From Camillea tinctor (Eukaryota > Ascomycota > Sordariomycetes > Xylariales > Xylariaceae), in NCBI GenBank assembly GCA_022578605.1, contig MU394077.1, forward strand, positions 248,001 through 312,000: a stretch of 64,000 nt of DNA. Direction: 5' to 3'. Positions 12,214 through 24,961 of this stretch are shown piece by piece. The notes beneath the pieces were generated by a model that made no database searches, was not told where the DNA came from, and worked only from the letters and a program-made list of their open reading frames with translations. Position numbers and translations under genes: made by a program. Position 1 is the first letter of the stretch; every line of letters starts with the position of its first letter.

Positions 12214-12891
12214 ATGGAGACACGGCAACTCCTTCGCCCGCTCACCAACTGCTGCCGTAGCAGCAGCAGCAGCAGTGGAAGCTTAATCACCTCTACTGCC
12301 AACACGACCGCAGCCGTAATGGGTCGCCGTCACCAATCCTCCACCGCGCGGACCAAGAAAATGCTCAAGATCCCGCCTCACCCATCCTTCGTCAACCCCG
12401 TCGAGGGGCTCAACCGGGTGATATACAACCCGCCCGCGGCCACCCCCTCGGTGTACCACACGCCCCTCAAGTTCCTGCCCAGCTCCGACCCGCGGCGGCA
12501 AGCCAACCTCTCCTCAATCCTACGCTCCTCGCTGCAGCACCAAGCCGAGAACCCAACCCCCACCCCTACCCCTACCTCGTCCTCCTCGCTCCCGCCGACC
12601 GCGACCAAGGCCGACGAGCACGAGAAGCAGTACAACGTGTCGCGCGAGGGGGTGGAGGAGATGCGCGCGCTGCGGGCGGCCGACCCCGCGCGCTGGAGCG
12701 TCGTCAAGCTCGCCGAGCGCTTCAACTGCAGCAAGCTCTTCGTCATGATGTGCTGCCGCGCCAGCCGCGAGCACCGCGACCAGGAGCGCGAGCGCCTCGA
12801 GGCCATCCGCGCCCGCTGGGGCCCCGTCCGCAAGTCCGCCCGCGAGGAGCGCCAGAAGCGCCGCAAGATGCTGCTGCGGAGCGAGCTGTAG
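12214..12891 (+). CDS. Mitochondrial large-subunit ribosomal protein L20 (mL58)
   Basis: 225 aa, single exon, starting at the ATG at 12214; the in-frame sequence further upstream has no ATG. The protein matches the fungal MRP-L20 family (yeast Mrpl20, mL58 in current nomenclature), a fungal addition to the 54S mitochondrial large subunit. Residues 1 to about 48 form an Arg/Ser/Thr-rich presequence almost free of acidic residues, including a run of six Ser, fitting mitochondrial import. The diagnostic block begins KIPPHPSFVNPVEGLNRVIY, followed by a YHTPLKFLP stretch and a DPRRQANLSSILR segment. The C-terminal half is an Arg-rich helix (REHRDQERERLEAIRARW then KSAREERQKRRK), as expected for an rRNA-binding protein. 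A Pro/Thr/Ser linker (NPTPTPTPTSSSS) separates the two. The 3' half is very GC-rich, which opens long spurious frames on the opposite strand. Confidence 0.92.
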   Translation: METRQLLRPLTNCCRSSSSSSGSLITSTANTTAAVMGRRHQSSTARTKKMLKIPPHPSFVNPVEGLNRVIYNPPAATPSVYHTPLKFLPSSDPRRQANLSSILRSSLQHQAENPTPTPTPTSSSSLPPTATKADEHEKQYNVSREGVEEMRALRAADPARWSVVKLAERFNCSKLFVMMCCRASREHRDQERERLEAIRARWGPVRKSAREERQKRRKMLLRSEL

Positions 12892-14196
12892 TCGGTGGAG
12901 GGGTAAAGGAAGGAGATGGTAATTTAAGAGGGTTGGTTTTTTTTCCCTTCTAGGGATGCAAAAAGGTCGAGAGCTTGGGAAGAAGAGAGAGAGAGATAAT
13001 GGGTTTTATTCCCACAGTTTCTATTTACGAACAAGCCCCTCATATTGCCGTTCAGGATTTACGCATCGGGGATATGGTGGGTCGAACGGAGAAACGTGGA
13101 ACGCCCAATGGGCCATATATGAAAAAAAAAATAAATGAGTATAGCACCCTTTGGGGTAGGTAGAGCATGGGAGATTTGATGAGAGAGATGTAAGAGAAAC
13201 TGTGTATGTGTGTACATATATTTTCATTTCCCCCAGTTCCCATCACCAGTCCACTCTTACAAAACAAAATAGGGGGAAGGAAGGAAAAGGGGGGAATATG
13301 GGCAATGAATAAATAAAAATAAAACACAAACAAATGCCTAAACACTCAAGCAAAGCATCCAGAAATAACTGTCTCTTATTGACAGCTATAAATTGATATT
13401 AATGTATGAACCCTCAATACCTACACTCCATCTTTGATTCTTTCTCACCTAGAGAGGGGGGAGGAGATTAGGTAATTCAATAGGCGAAATATATATATAT
13501 AATAAACAGAAAGGGGGAGACGGAAAACGAGAGAAAAATACCAACTGAATAATATCATAGGTTATATACTTTGAGAAACTTGAACAAGTAAATATAACCT
13601 TCCCGTTTCCCCTCCTCCCCCCTATCCACCACCAACACCAAATATACCCCCGTACACATACCAGCAATACCTATGCATCAATACTCTCAACCATCCAATT
13701 GACCTCTTTGTGTCTATTATCTATCCCATTCCCCATCCATCACGAAGACCATAACTCCTAGGTTAGTCCTATATATAACTTATCCCCCTTAATAGCAAAA
13801 AGTCCAATCTTGCCAAGCTACTCTAAATACCTTCACCCTTGGTACTAATCACCGAGTATCGACCACTCGAAAAAGGGGAAAAGGAAAAAGAAAAAGAAGG
13901 TTCAATCCGTCCATGCATATATTCATTATGCCGGAAGCAAAATCTGTGTGCTGACATGTGTATGTGTGCGTGCGTGCGTTTGTGTCCTGTATAATAATTA
14001 CTCGTAAATAGAAAAATAAAACAGACAAAAACTCCTTATTCATAATCAAGAGGGAAATCAAACGGACCCAGCACAATCGAACCGACATTATACCGTCAGT
14101 CTTCCTCTTCCCACCCTCCTCATTGCATAGCTTATATAAGTTTCATCCATCCATCCCCTGAACCGAACTCCCATCCATTAATTTCATCCCCTCCTT
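12892..14196. other. Intergenic between convergent genes, no gene seen
   Basis: Lies between the 3' ends of the ribosomal protein gene (+) and the F-box gene (-), so it should hold both terminators. AT-rich with short microsatellites (TG/GCGT repeats near 13955-13985). No coding frame is supported. Confidence 0.5.
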
Positions 14197-16002
14197 TTAT
14201 ACCCTCTCCTTCCCTTTCCCCTTCCCCTCCCGGTCCTTGTCCCCGGGAATGACCCTCCAGCACCATCCGCAGAAGCTGCGGCTCCGGCCCGAGACTTCGC
14301 GCCCGAGGACGACGCTCTTGTTCTTCTCGTCCTCCCACTCGGGCACGCAGGCGCCGACGCGCACCGTGCGCAGCAGCATGGTCTTGACCACGCCGCCGAT
14401 ACCCTCCACCTCGTGGCGCGCGTAGCCCGGCCGCAGCTGCGGGCTCGGCGTGCGGCTGCCGCTGCTACTGGCCGGCGACACCGAGAGCAGGGATGCCGGG
14501 GGCGAGGGGGTGCTGGACCAGGGGGGTGATGAAGATCCCCCGCGGGGCCCGTTCTGCAGTTGGTCCTGTTCCCGCGCGTCTTCTGCGTCGCAGTCCGTCT
14601 CCTGCTCGCGCTCCTTGGCTACGCAGCAGGCCCCCTCGCGCCCGCAGATGACGCCCCGGTCGCCCTCGCCGATGCCCGTGCCCAGGCCACCGAGGACTTC
14701 GCCGTATTGGTTGCGCCACTTCCAGAGCCTGGATGAATAAGCCCGGTTAGAGTTTTCCCGGTTTAAGAGTAGATAAGAGAGGAGAATTTATTATGTAAGA
14801 TTATTTCCCCTTCGTTTGGAAGAAAAGGGGGCTAGTGGTAGGGATAGGAGAGTTGTGAAGGGGGGGAGGAAATAGGGGGGATGGAACGTACGACTTGTAG
14901 TCTTGGTCTGCACCACGTATACTCCGGCCACATGGCTGGCAGAGCCAGACACCTTCAGTGTCGCATGTACATATAGCACGCTGCATCGCCTCAGAATCAA
15001 GCGTCGTGTCCAGGAGTAAAGGGGGCCTCGCGAGACTCCCAAGCGGAACTTTAGTGCAGGGGATGCACAACCGGCGATGTCTATCACGGAAAACCGCGGG
15101 AGCCGGTGGCTTTATAGCGCAATTCTAAACAAACAAAAATTTAATCGCTGTTATCTGTAGTCGAAACTATGCGTCGACCCCCCTTTGGGAGGATCGTATA
15201 ATCTCGATAAAAGAGAAGTGGGGTTTTCTTCAGAGAACTTACCCGGCAGACAACGGTGCCGCAGCGTCTACACTCGGCGACCATGTCCCTCGCGCAGCTG
15301 CCGCTCTTGCCGTTATACTCGCTGCCACCCGTGCGGCCATCTTCCATGTAGTACCAGTTGCTGGCGCGGGCACGGTAGCGGAAAGTGTCCTCGGGATCGA
15401 CGGGCAGGTCCTCGTTGGCGCAGTGTAGGGTGTGTAGGACGAGGGTGCTGCGGTACTGTAGCAAGCCCTCGCGCACTTGGCGACACGTCTGAGACAAGCT
15501 ATCGAGGGTGTTGAGATCGAGTGAGGACGCAATGGCCATGACGATCCTGCGGTGATGTTTTTTGTCAGCGCTTTCTCTTTTGGCCCTTAGATAGCTAGGT
15601 CAAGCTACCCAATATGCTCAGGTAGCTTGCCAGATAAATAAGGGCCGCAGAGAAGTATAAAGAAAGATCTTGTGTAAAAAGAAGGTTGCGGTATGCCTAC
15701 GGATAGCATCCGAGAGCCTCCGTCATTCCATTCCTGTTTGGGTTCTCGCGCGAGTGGTGATTGGCGACTAGTTGTCCATCCACATGGCCGTCAACCACCG
15801 TGCTGTTCGGAGCTGTTGTGGCCGGGCTAGCAACACCGGAGGGCTGCTGTTGTTCCTGTTGCTTTGGTGGTTCATGTTGGTGTTGTGGTTGTTGTTGCTG
15901 TTTCACCCAATCACCATTCCAATCGGGTTTCAGACCATAGAGGTGCGATTGTTGTGGTTGCGGTGGTTCACCTTCTTCGTCGAGATCTACGAACAGGGCC
16001 AT
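14197..16002 (-). CDS. F-box-like protein with Cys-rich zinc-binding motifs, 456 aa
   Basis: Four exons on the minus strand: 15701-16002, 15243-15546, 14892-15124 and 14197-14728; phases join exactly and give 456 aa. The start ATG at 16002 opens MALFVDLDEEGE. Exon 1 is Gln/Pro-rich and probably disordered. Across the exon 1/2 junction (residues about 101-135) lies an F-box-like helix set, PIVMAIASSLDLNTLDSLSQ then TCRQVREGLLQYRS. Downstream come paired cysteines: CRRCGTVVCRNC (spanning the exon 2/3 junction), LCIPC, CTCDTEGVWLCQPC, CGREGACC and a final FCGWCW. Their spacing suggests several zinc sites. The likely role is a substrate-recruiting SCF subunit, but the F-box is weak and partner binding is inference. 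A low-complexity Ser/Pro linker (SSSPPWSSTPSPPAS) sits in exon 4. I know similar uncharacterised F-box/Cys-rich proteins from ascomycetes but no experimental function. The donor GTAGGC of intron 1 is the weakest splice site. Confidence 0.82.
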
Positions 16003-18400
16003 GGCTCGATCTTGTGTTCGCCTTTCTCGGTATTTACCCGGAAGTAATATAAAAAAGGACAACGGTGTCAGATTTACGAGACGTATGTAGAACCGTCAGA
16101 TTTAAGAGGATGGACGATTCTGACACTGATGACGGGTAGACAAGAGAAAAGGTATAGGGGGGGAAAGATGGAGGAGAGGGGTGGTGGAGAGGGGCGGAAG
16201 AAGAAAAGAGAATAGAAAGGGAAAAGAAAAAGAAAAAAGGAAGAAGAAGAAGACGGATTATGTTAGCAAGACATTGAAATACTTTTTTTTATTTCCCTAC
16301 TGAAACCAAATAACATAAAATAAATAGAAATAGGAAACCGAATGAAGAAGTAAAATGCCAGAGAGGAAACACTATACGTAAGTGAAATCCGGGGGGGAAA
16401 CCGTTCTAAAGTTGATCGGTTTTGGATACTTTGGGAGGTTTTCCCCTGTTATTGCGGAGCCTTTTATTTTTTGGAGTAGGTAAGGTACGGTATGTTCCTG
16501 GTAGTGCATGTACAACAATAACAACGCTATAAGTCAAGAGCGAGAGACCCGACATCGTAGCAGCCCCACCAAAAAGGACCTGCCAAGTTGTAGCGTACAA
16601 CAATGGGAATCCATAATTTTGTGGAGGGGGTACTACATATATTACAACTAAGTATGTACCTGTCACTATCTACGCTTATTTTTGATACAGCTTTATTTGT
16701 ATGGCAGATTGATAAGTTCAGGTAAGTATCACTTGTGCAACATTTACTTGCAAGTAAGTAGTTCCTCCTGACCGTAACTAACCATATGGGGTCAGCGGCA
16801 GGTTTTAAAGATCATAGGTACTATACAATGCAATACCCCGTACTAACCGTCACGATAGTATTGTACCTAGTCCATCTGTTAGTAATTAGGAATAAAAAGT
16901 ATTAAAGTACAGCTCAGTTTTTTTTTAAGCTGGTCACCTGCGTGATAACCTACATATTCACATTCCATTCTATACCTCAAAACAGATGTCCACCCCGGAG
17001 TCCCCTCTCCGCCCCGTTTCCCAATACCGCGCTATAAGGTAATACTTTTAAGTATGATGCTGCACCGACGTCTTGTCCGTCCGTTCACATCCCTCCACGT
17101 TCAACCGAAAAGCACGTCATTATTATTGTTATTATTATTATTTTCCTCATAGAGTTGGTTTAGTTACTAAATACTCCTATACTATACTACCTAGTTATAC
17201 TAACTAAACACCTACTTATAGTTAATTCCCTCGACCCTGCAGAAAAACCTTTCAGGTGACCGACCCGAAATCGGTCACGATCTTTTTTTCTCCCTCTCTC
17301 TTTCCCCTTACGGTCAGTACATTGGGTTAAGTTTCATATGTAGCTGACGAAAGGCGGTGTCTTGCCCCTTTTTTTAGATCTTTGATTTTTCTTCACTTCC
17401 CTTTTTTTCATTGAACCCCTACGTTCTTAGAGAGACACTAACATCGGCGAAGCTTCACTAGTTTATATGTACGTCTACGGGGACACATACGCACATATAT
17501 ACACACACACATACATATGTGTATACACGAATAAGTAGACTATAATAAACGGAATCCTACCCGTATGGGCTGACTTACCTTACTTTATCTAACGTACCTT
17601 TACGACTTGACACGAGCATTGAATCGTAGGTTGTCAGAGCTCAGTAGGTGTGGAGAAGAGAAGTCCCCTTTGCTTCTTGGAAAGCTTGTATCCCCCTCGC
17701 ATTAGAAACGTCGTGCTCGGTACGAGGACGAGGACTGGACATGTGTGGTTCCGTAAATAGATTTTGATACCGACCTTACAGGTTTAAGAGCTCTTATCTC
17801 TTATCCGAACCCACGTCAACGACCAGCTGCAGTGTATCTAGCTTCCTATGGTTAGGTTAGTTCAAAATTCGATGCACATCATTGATAAAAAAAGAAAGGG
17901 AAAATAAAAAGACACGAATGTTTACTTTGGGTCCTTACTTATGCTAGGTGGTTACTAGTAAAGAAGATGAATGATTAGAATACTATGTGATAAATTTATT
18001 ACATACAATAACATGACTACGAACAACTGTCCGTTGTTGTCAACTACCTAGCTAAAACTGATAAACACGATATAGAAACATAAATGACCCAAGAAAAATA
18101 AAGTCAAGGTAAAAAAGATGATAAAGGGGGCTGCATATAGACCCACTCCCATCTTCGTCACTCGATCCAAAAGTGTTTCTCCATATATCATGTCCGTCTT
18201 ACCGTATCCGTATGTATGTTTGTATATCCCATCTCCTAAAATCCGCCGTATGTACATAGTAGTAAGTATCTAGTATACGACCCGTCCCATCCATTACTTC
18301 CCATAAAGCCTCAAATGGTATCGGTTGGAGTTTTTACTTTCTCGTTTTCTCGTACGCCTTTCCTTCTTTCATTAAATCTAGTATATTATTGTTTGAGACC
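16003..18400. other. Intergenic, no gene seen
   Basis: The left few hundred bases are the likely promoter of the F-box gene, and the right part holds the 3' end of the glycosyltransferase gene. It contains a TTATTATTA microsatellite near 17120-17145 and ACACATATATAC words near 17490-17530. No coding frame is supported. Confidence 0.5.
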
Positions 18401-21344
18401 CTACCAAGCGAATACCATCAGCGCCGGGTTTAGCGCAACCGGCAGCAGGAAGTGACACCCTGTGATCCACGCCAAAGGGTAGATCGACGAGAAATACGTG
18501 ATTTTCCAGTTGTGTGGAAATGCGTATAAGCCGCAGAAAATAAGTGCGACCATGAGGGAGCACCATATAAACGTGCCCTTGAAGCGGCGCAGGAGTCGCG
18601 GCACCTCCTCAAGGAAGTTGACCTTTTCCAGCTCCTTGGCTGTTGCTCCCCATGTCATGTCGATGCTGAAGAAGTGGCATAGCAACGCTTGCGACACGTG
18701 CAACGAGAGCCCGCCCAGGAACGTGATCATCAATGGTATCCATCTGACGTTATCCCAAACTATAGCAATCATTCTGCGGTTAGCTATCTTGTTTTTGACT
18801 CACATCTTGAGGATTGAAGAAAGTGGTAACTTACAGGCTGAGAGGAGAGATTGTTGGCCCAGTCGATATCTCAATATGGCCAAGGAAACATTACCATAAC
18901 CCGTGAAAACGACAATGATAGCGACATACAAGGCAAACGAATCAAGGTAGTACTTGTCAAAAATTCCATAGAACCAACCAGTGAGGAAATAATTCATGAG
19001 TGTCAATATCCATGAGGCTCCAATGGCATAGTAAGTACCAATGTAACTGCAGATGGTGAGCTTTTTGGGCAAGTGAATATTGGAGAAAAGGAATTTTCTG
19101 AATAGCGGCGTGATGGGTCCTCGAGTAGGCCAATATTTCAGAGGGTGGAACATCAACTCGTTGCAGCCATATGCGTACTTCTCCCAGCGGGCAAGCTCGT
19201 CGTATACCGTCAAGGACACACCCTCTTGGAAACCGTCGCCGGTATAGGACGCGAAGCGGATATCATACCCGGCACATTGAAGTCGAAGAGACATGTCGAA
19301 ATCTTCGGACACGTGGGATTCAGACCAGAATTTCTCATAGCCATCCTCGTCAAAATACGAAACGGCGTCTTGCAGGGCGGACCAGCGCAAGATCGCATTG
19401 TGGCCGACAAAGGGACAGGCATCGCCATTGGCCACAACGTAAGTGATAGCAGAGTAGATGAGGTTAGTGAACCAAGTGACACTACCCGTATCGTTAGCAA
19501 TTAAGACTGTTAAGTAAAAGGGGCGAATCAAGACTTACCCTCCCTCAAAGAAGGATGTAGTGACCCGCATCACACCGGAGGTGAATTGCAAAATGGCCAC
19601 CTGAGGAGATTGCTCCATTTCGCTCACAGCATCGAGCAGACAGTCTTCCGGCACACGGGTATCGGAGTCGATGATCAGAATGTAGTCGCCAACACGAATG
19701 TTGCCCTCAGCCCAGGTGCGACCTTCGTCCTCTTGGAGAACCTCGGCAAGGCATCGTTCATATGCTTGGGCTTCTTGCTCCTGCGTCCAACCAGATGACC
19801 TATCCACCTGCACCAACTTGTCCTCGACCCGGTTGCTAACCATAAACGCATAGTTCATGTTGGAGGCCTTCTTGAACTTCCCGCGTCGAAGGAATGGTTG
19901 CTTGCCGTCTTCAGGTTTAGGGTCGTGCTTGGGCCGGGAGACCCATCCGATATTGTTTTCCTCGTAGAACTCACGACGGGCCTGTGCTCCTTCTGTTGAG
20001 ATCAATTGCATTCCGTCGTCGTTGACAAAGATGTTGGCAGAGCCGCCCTGTAACTCGTACGTCGAAATGCATTGCTTGAGTGATTGGATGGTGGGCATAA
20101 TGACAGCCTTTAGACCCTCCTTATACACAGGCATCTGGATTGTCACATGCGGCAGGCTATTCAGTTCCCGGTTGAGCTGCTTCGGTACTTTCCCAGAATA
20201 GTTCCTAGAGTTAGCGGTGACGGCGGATATAGGGCCAAATATCTCGAAGGTGTTGACGACAATCGACTGGAAAAAGAAGAAGCCTGCCCAAATCTGGATG
20301 GGGACACACACTAGGAGGGCAAGTCGGACGTAAGATCCATCGGTCGCGATCTCGTAGGCGAGGGCTCTCAAACCTAATCCTATGCAGGATATAGAAAGAG
20401 CCAAGGTCAACCCCACAATAAAGGGACTGGTGAGCTTCATCCTCCTATTTTCCGTCTCGAGCGCTGCCTCAAGGTCCACCGGTGAGACGCCAACGTCAAC
20501 AGCCTGGTTCTTTGCTCCTTTCTCGTCATCCTCCTCCTCGTCATCATTGTCCCCATTGCCCCAGATCATCGTCATCAATTGTCGTTCTATAGCGTCAGCC
20601 CTCTCCAAGACTTGCTTTGGCTCATCGTCCCAGACAACCAGGATCTGGAGGTCCTGAATAAATGCGCCAAAGTGGTGCTTCTGGCACCGCGGTAGCTCAC
20701 GCATACTGGGGAGGACCTGTAACCGGAGGCCATCGGAGAGTGGGATATACTCGTAAGTAGTCCGCCTAGAGGCTAGAATGACATTGATTACTCTTGTATT
20801 TACGGTCATGGCGCACTACGAGAACGATTAGCTGCTGGACTGTCGGCAAAAATATAAAGGAACGATCTAGGCATACCCGGACATTGAGTTCCATTGCCAT
20901 TTCATACAAGCTATTTGGTATATCCCGTAGTTGTGGTGGGCAGCAGGAATAGTTATTCTTCCCTTTCTTTAGGACGACACCTTCTCCGGGCAGCATGCCT
21001 GTTGCGTATTGCCTTTCTAGCTGCTGCTGGTACAGCCAGCTACACATAACGTCAGATTTGACATCGAGGAGGCTTTCCCGAGCATTTCGAAAATCGCCGT
21101 TAGGGAAAATAGATGCTGGATATAATGAAGCTGGTCGCGATCCAATGGGACTGGTAGGTGTCGCCGTGCCTGGAAAAGAGCCCAGGGCTAAGCTAGGCTC
21201 GGGTGCCTTCAAGGCTGCTCTCGCTAGAGGACCCGGTTCCATCAAGATGCTCTCAGCCATATCCTTCGATGCCTTTTTGCTGTGACCCTTCTCCCCTTCA
21301 TCTTTGCTCTGGCCTGGAGCGAAGTAGGATTTGAGAAAACTCAT
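18401..21344 (-). CDS. Membrane glycosyltransferase family 2 (ZtGT2/FgGT2-like), 924 aa
   Basis: Four exons: 20877-21344, 19539-20815, 18835-19481 and 18401-18783; phases join to 924 aa. Start ATG at 21344 (MSFLKSYF, A at -3). It is a processive-type GT2 of the cellulose/chitin/hyaluronan synthase fold. After a cytosolic N-terminus come two membrane spans (about residues 285-345), then the catalytic domain. This has an early FVNDDG motif, the D539-S-D541 nucleotide-sugar/metal site, E641-D642 in SHVSEDFD, and R680-W681 in ELARW, the place of the usual QxxRW. Five or more C-terminal spans follow, with the family-typical GGLSLHVSQALLCHFF and MTWGATAKELE. It resembles the fungal GT2 proteins described from Zymoseptoria and Fusarium as needed for hyphal growth on solid surfaces; the sugar and polymer are unknown. 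An acidic insert (DNDDEEEDDEKG) precedes the first span. Intron 2 has a textbook TGCTAACG branch point near its acceptor at 19482-19483. Confidence 0.9.
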
Positions 21345-24182
21345 CTTGACTAGGCCGTAAGCCAGGAGGGAGAAGACTGCTGCTATTGAGACAGCTACAA
21401 CGTTCCTCCAGCCAAGGAATGAGGGAACAAGAGAGAGGGTTCGCCTGATTCACTCGAGAGGTAGATGACAGAAGAAAAAAGATCAAAGAGAAGCTCAGGG
21501 AGGAGAGAGGATCTAGAAAAGAACGAGCGATACGGGAGGTCCACTGCTTCTATTCTTTTACAGCGCCATCACTTTTCCGGATGGAACTCTAGCCGCAGGC
21601 AAATGTATTGGCGTCAAAAAGGGAATTAGCTGACATCGGGTTCTAGACGCGCACAGAGAGTAGTGCCAGTCCACGGGCACGCCAGATAATTGAGGTCGTC
21701 AGCCTAAAGCGACGCTACGAACCTATTGAATGATAAAGCAGGAGTCGCCGTAGCGAGCTGGAAAGGAAAATTTTGGACTACATGTTGATAGAGAGCAGGT
21801 AATCCCCCCACTTGGGCCAGTACTATGTTTTTCAGGTCGGCTGTTGGATGGCGTAGTGGGAATGGTGGGCGCGATATCTCAGCGTGAAGTACTGGAGGGT
21901 GACAATGAGGGAGTTGACAGCAGCAGAAATTGATATTCAGGGCCGAGAACCCCTGTACCTGAGAGCTCGAGGCTGTTCTAAATCAGCCACGCGATACCAA
22001 TAGTGGAAGAGCATGCGCATTTACGAGAACGGCCTGCATGGTTTATCGAACAGGGGGGACCCCCCGAATCGACTCGAGAAGCCCTTCACAACTTATTGTT
22101 GTCTCGGAACAATGATACTATATTGATGTGTGACGGCTGTCTTTTCACTTTCAGCTCGGCGTCGTGTGATCTGAACTTCACGGTAATACATATTTTTTTT
22201 TTGTATGTATATGAAAATGATTTTTTCTCTCTTGGACTTGGGAAATGAAATCTCGGACCGGACTGGACTATTGGCGTTGGCAGTAGAGGGGGGAACTAAG
22301 GTGACATTGATAAGCTGCTCGTTAGCCCTGCACCATACGGGCACCATTCGCACCCGTTCGTAGTTAGACCAGCTTCTTCGTAGTGGACCGAGATTCCCTT
22401 GCAGTAGCGTATATCCAGCGCTGCGGGTAAGAAAGAGAAGAAAAAAAAGATAGCGAAGCCTGCATGTTGTGGTAGTATTTGATTCGATTCGCTCAGATGT
22501 CAGCTGAAGACACTAACAATAGCTTTGTGTGTGGACACTAAGCTGTATACGATGCAATCTAGGCGAAGTTGAGAAGTCGAGAGAGGTCCAAAGTCGAGGT
22601 CGAGGTCGAGATCGAGTCTAAGAACGAACTAACTTCAGTTTTTAGAGTTATGTACCGAGGTACGGAGTACTTCCAGTTAGGTAAGATGCTTATTCATGAT
22701 CCTGCTAAGTCTAATTAGGTTAGTTCCACCAGAACAATCGGGAAGTTATTGCTTCGGAAGTAGTAATCATAGCCTAATCCTCTTGGCAAATGGAAGGAGG
22801 TGCGAGGTTCCTACCGCCTGAAATCAGCGTTGTTACATCAGTGAGACTGCCAACCCATTCAAATACGAGATAAGGTCGAGTCATAATCTACGAATCGAAT
22901 CGATTGTTTCAATCATTAAGTGCAAGTGGAGTCTCGTAGCAACTTTTAAGGTTGGAGCCGCAACAAGGATTGCGTGCGAAACGGATCTTGCTGTATTTTA
23001 GATGTGCTGGTATAAGAGATAACCCACACAAGGTAAATAGGTATAAGTCGGATGGCCACCAACACTCGTCTTCTTTGTCTTTCGTCTGGTCACCGACGTC
23101 TGCGAGTTTGACGAATTACGGAAAGGCTCAGGTTACCCAAGATTCATTTATATTGCAGTTTGGCGAGAACAGCTGATGGCGACTAAACAGTTCGTGCTCC
23201 CATCACCATGCAACCACGATCACCAGCCTCCAATTCTGGCAACGAAGGGCAATAAAGTCAGCCTATTTATAAAACTTCCTGAAATATCTCTTCGACTGCA
23301 CTTGTCTCTTTCTGGTCCCAAGGTAGTAGATCGATCATATAGCAACTTTATTTTCACTACTGCCAACTAAGGAAAACAGACTCCCTAAACAACATTATCA
23401 ATTCTACATAAGGCAACAGTCAATCTTCGATATCGTTGACAATGAAAAAGATGGTCTTCGTCCTCCTCTAATTGCTATCATATGGGCACCGCCACCAGTA
23501 ATGCCACCCAAATAAGTATGTATACACGAGTAAGGTCGGTGTCATGAACTGATTTGGAGACGGCTGCCTGAGTCATAAAGCAAAAGCTTCCCAACGATCG
23601 ATTGGGTATTGGGAACCAATTCTGTGATATATGCCTTACCCCTCTTCCCGGGACACAATAGTCGCCTGTTGGCTATTCAACTAATATACGGCATATAGGA
23701 CCATACCAAAACCCCAACGTAACCATGATTAGCCCCCATTTCTACTTTCTATAGTTCATAGCTAACAATGAGGCAATGCCCTCATCAAGAGACCTTCAAT
23801 ATCGGATTTCGCAGTATTATTATTAGCGCTCAGGACACAAATGACACTAAGGATACCTCGCTGATTCGTTAGGAGTGTCAGTTGATCCTCGTAGAAGATA
23901 CACATACATATATGCCGGGCGGGGGCATGGATGGCTGTGCTGCTTCAGATATCCTCAGAAAAAGAAAACGATTGGCAACCATCGTGCCTGAATGGTACAC
24001 AGGTATGCGTTGTTGTCCTACAGAGTATCAGGCAGGCAAGGCTATCAAGTATGCCTATAATATAAACCATCGTCTATTTAGTCGTCATGAGCAATCTTTG
24101 TCTTTTCATACTCCCACCTACGCCTTCAAGAATTGTATTTCAACAGTATTACTTACTCTTGTGACTATTGAAACTCGGGAAA
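21345..24182. other. Intergenic, 2.8 kb, no gene seen
   Basis: The right part of 21345-22000 is the probable promoter of the glycosyltransferase gene. A short GTCGAG tandem lies at 22593-22618. Several short open frames (for example 22952-23370 and 23882-24253) lack protein-like composition. The few hundred bases before 24183 should contain the promoter of the next gene. Confidence 0.45.
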
Positions 24183-24961
24183 ATGTCAAATGGAACAACT
24201 ACGATTCCGCTGACTCCTCAGAATGCTCAGAGTACTCCACCAAATCCCAATAATCGTAGCCAGCTCGTCGACAGTGCCGCCGATTATTCCTCAGGGGATG
24301 CTTGCAGAACACAACCTCATTATGTGCATGAGGATCTAAAGCAACGGTTCCACACCCAGCTAGATAAAGCAAAAACGGAAGAAGAGGGAAATTCTCTAAC
24401 AGAGAATAAGGACGCCATTCCTAAGCCAGATAACCTGCCCCTGACAGATCTGCATAAGCCCAACGATCTTGCGCAGATGATCCACGGACATGGATCCAGC
24501 ATCGAGACTGCCAGCACGGACGTGGTCATGGAATCAGATGCAGAACCTCAGCCAGATGCGATACAGGAGCAACATGCACTGCGAAATAACGACCGCCACA
24601 AAGAAGCTTATACCTCTAGCCGCCCGGCCGCCCCTCCTGTATCTATTCGCAATCGAAGACAGGTCCCTTCTGTAAATACCTCTCTCAGAAGTATCAGCCT
24701 ATCTCTGGATCCCTTGAGTTTTGGCATCATTGAACACTCCGATTATGTTTGGTACTGTGTAAGTATCATTGGCTCAATTCATAGTAGTTGACGCTCCCTC
24801 CCTCCCCCACATCCCTTTGTATAAGGGAGAAGTTACTTAGCTAACTGGTTAATTTCAAGTGTCAATGTAGCTCAGGACCCAATTCCACATCAGTGAATCT
24901 AGAATGCCCTCAATGCGGTGAGAGCCGCTGTGGTAATTGCGAGGTCTCGCATAGACATTGA
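24183..24961 (+). CDS. Small protein with C-terminal Cys cluster, 225 aa
   Basis: Two exons, 24183-24758 and 24860-24961, joined in phase 0 across a 101-bp intron with a CTAAC branch word at 24841. The ATG at 24183 (MSNGTTTIPL, A at -3) is the first in frame. The first 165 residues are polar, Pro/Thr/Asp-rich and probably disordered. The C-terminus begins at SDYVWYC and runs across the splice junction into CQCSSGPN, then CPQCGESRCGNC and SHRH at the stop. The resulting pattern W-x-C-C-x-C-x3-GPN, then C-x2-C and C-x2-C, is a recurring zinc-ribbon-like ending of many small uncharacterised ascomycete proteins; I know no assigned function. Without the second exon the first reads into a stop soon after the splice donor, so the spliced model is strongly preferred. 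Confidence 0.75.

Noticed and set aside
12378..12866. Long antisense frame over the ribosomal protein gene
   Set aside because: Shadow of a GC-rich exon; the plus strand has the conserved MRP-L20 sequence.
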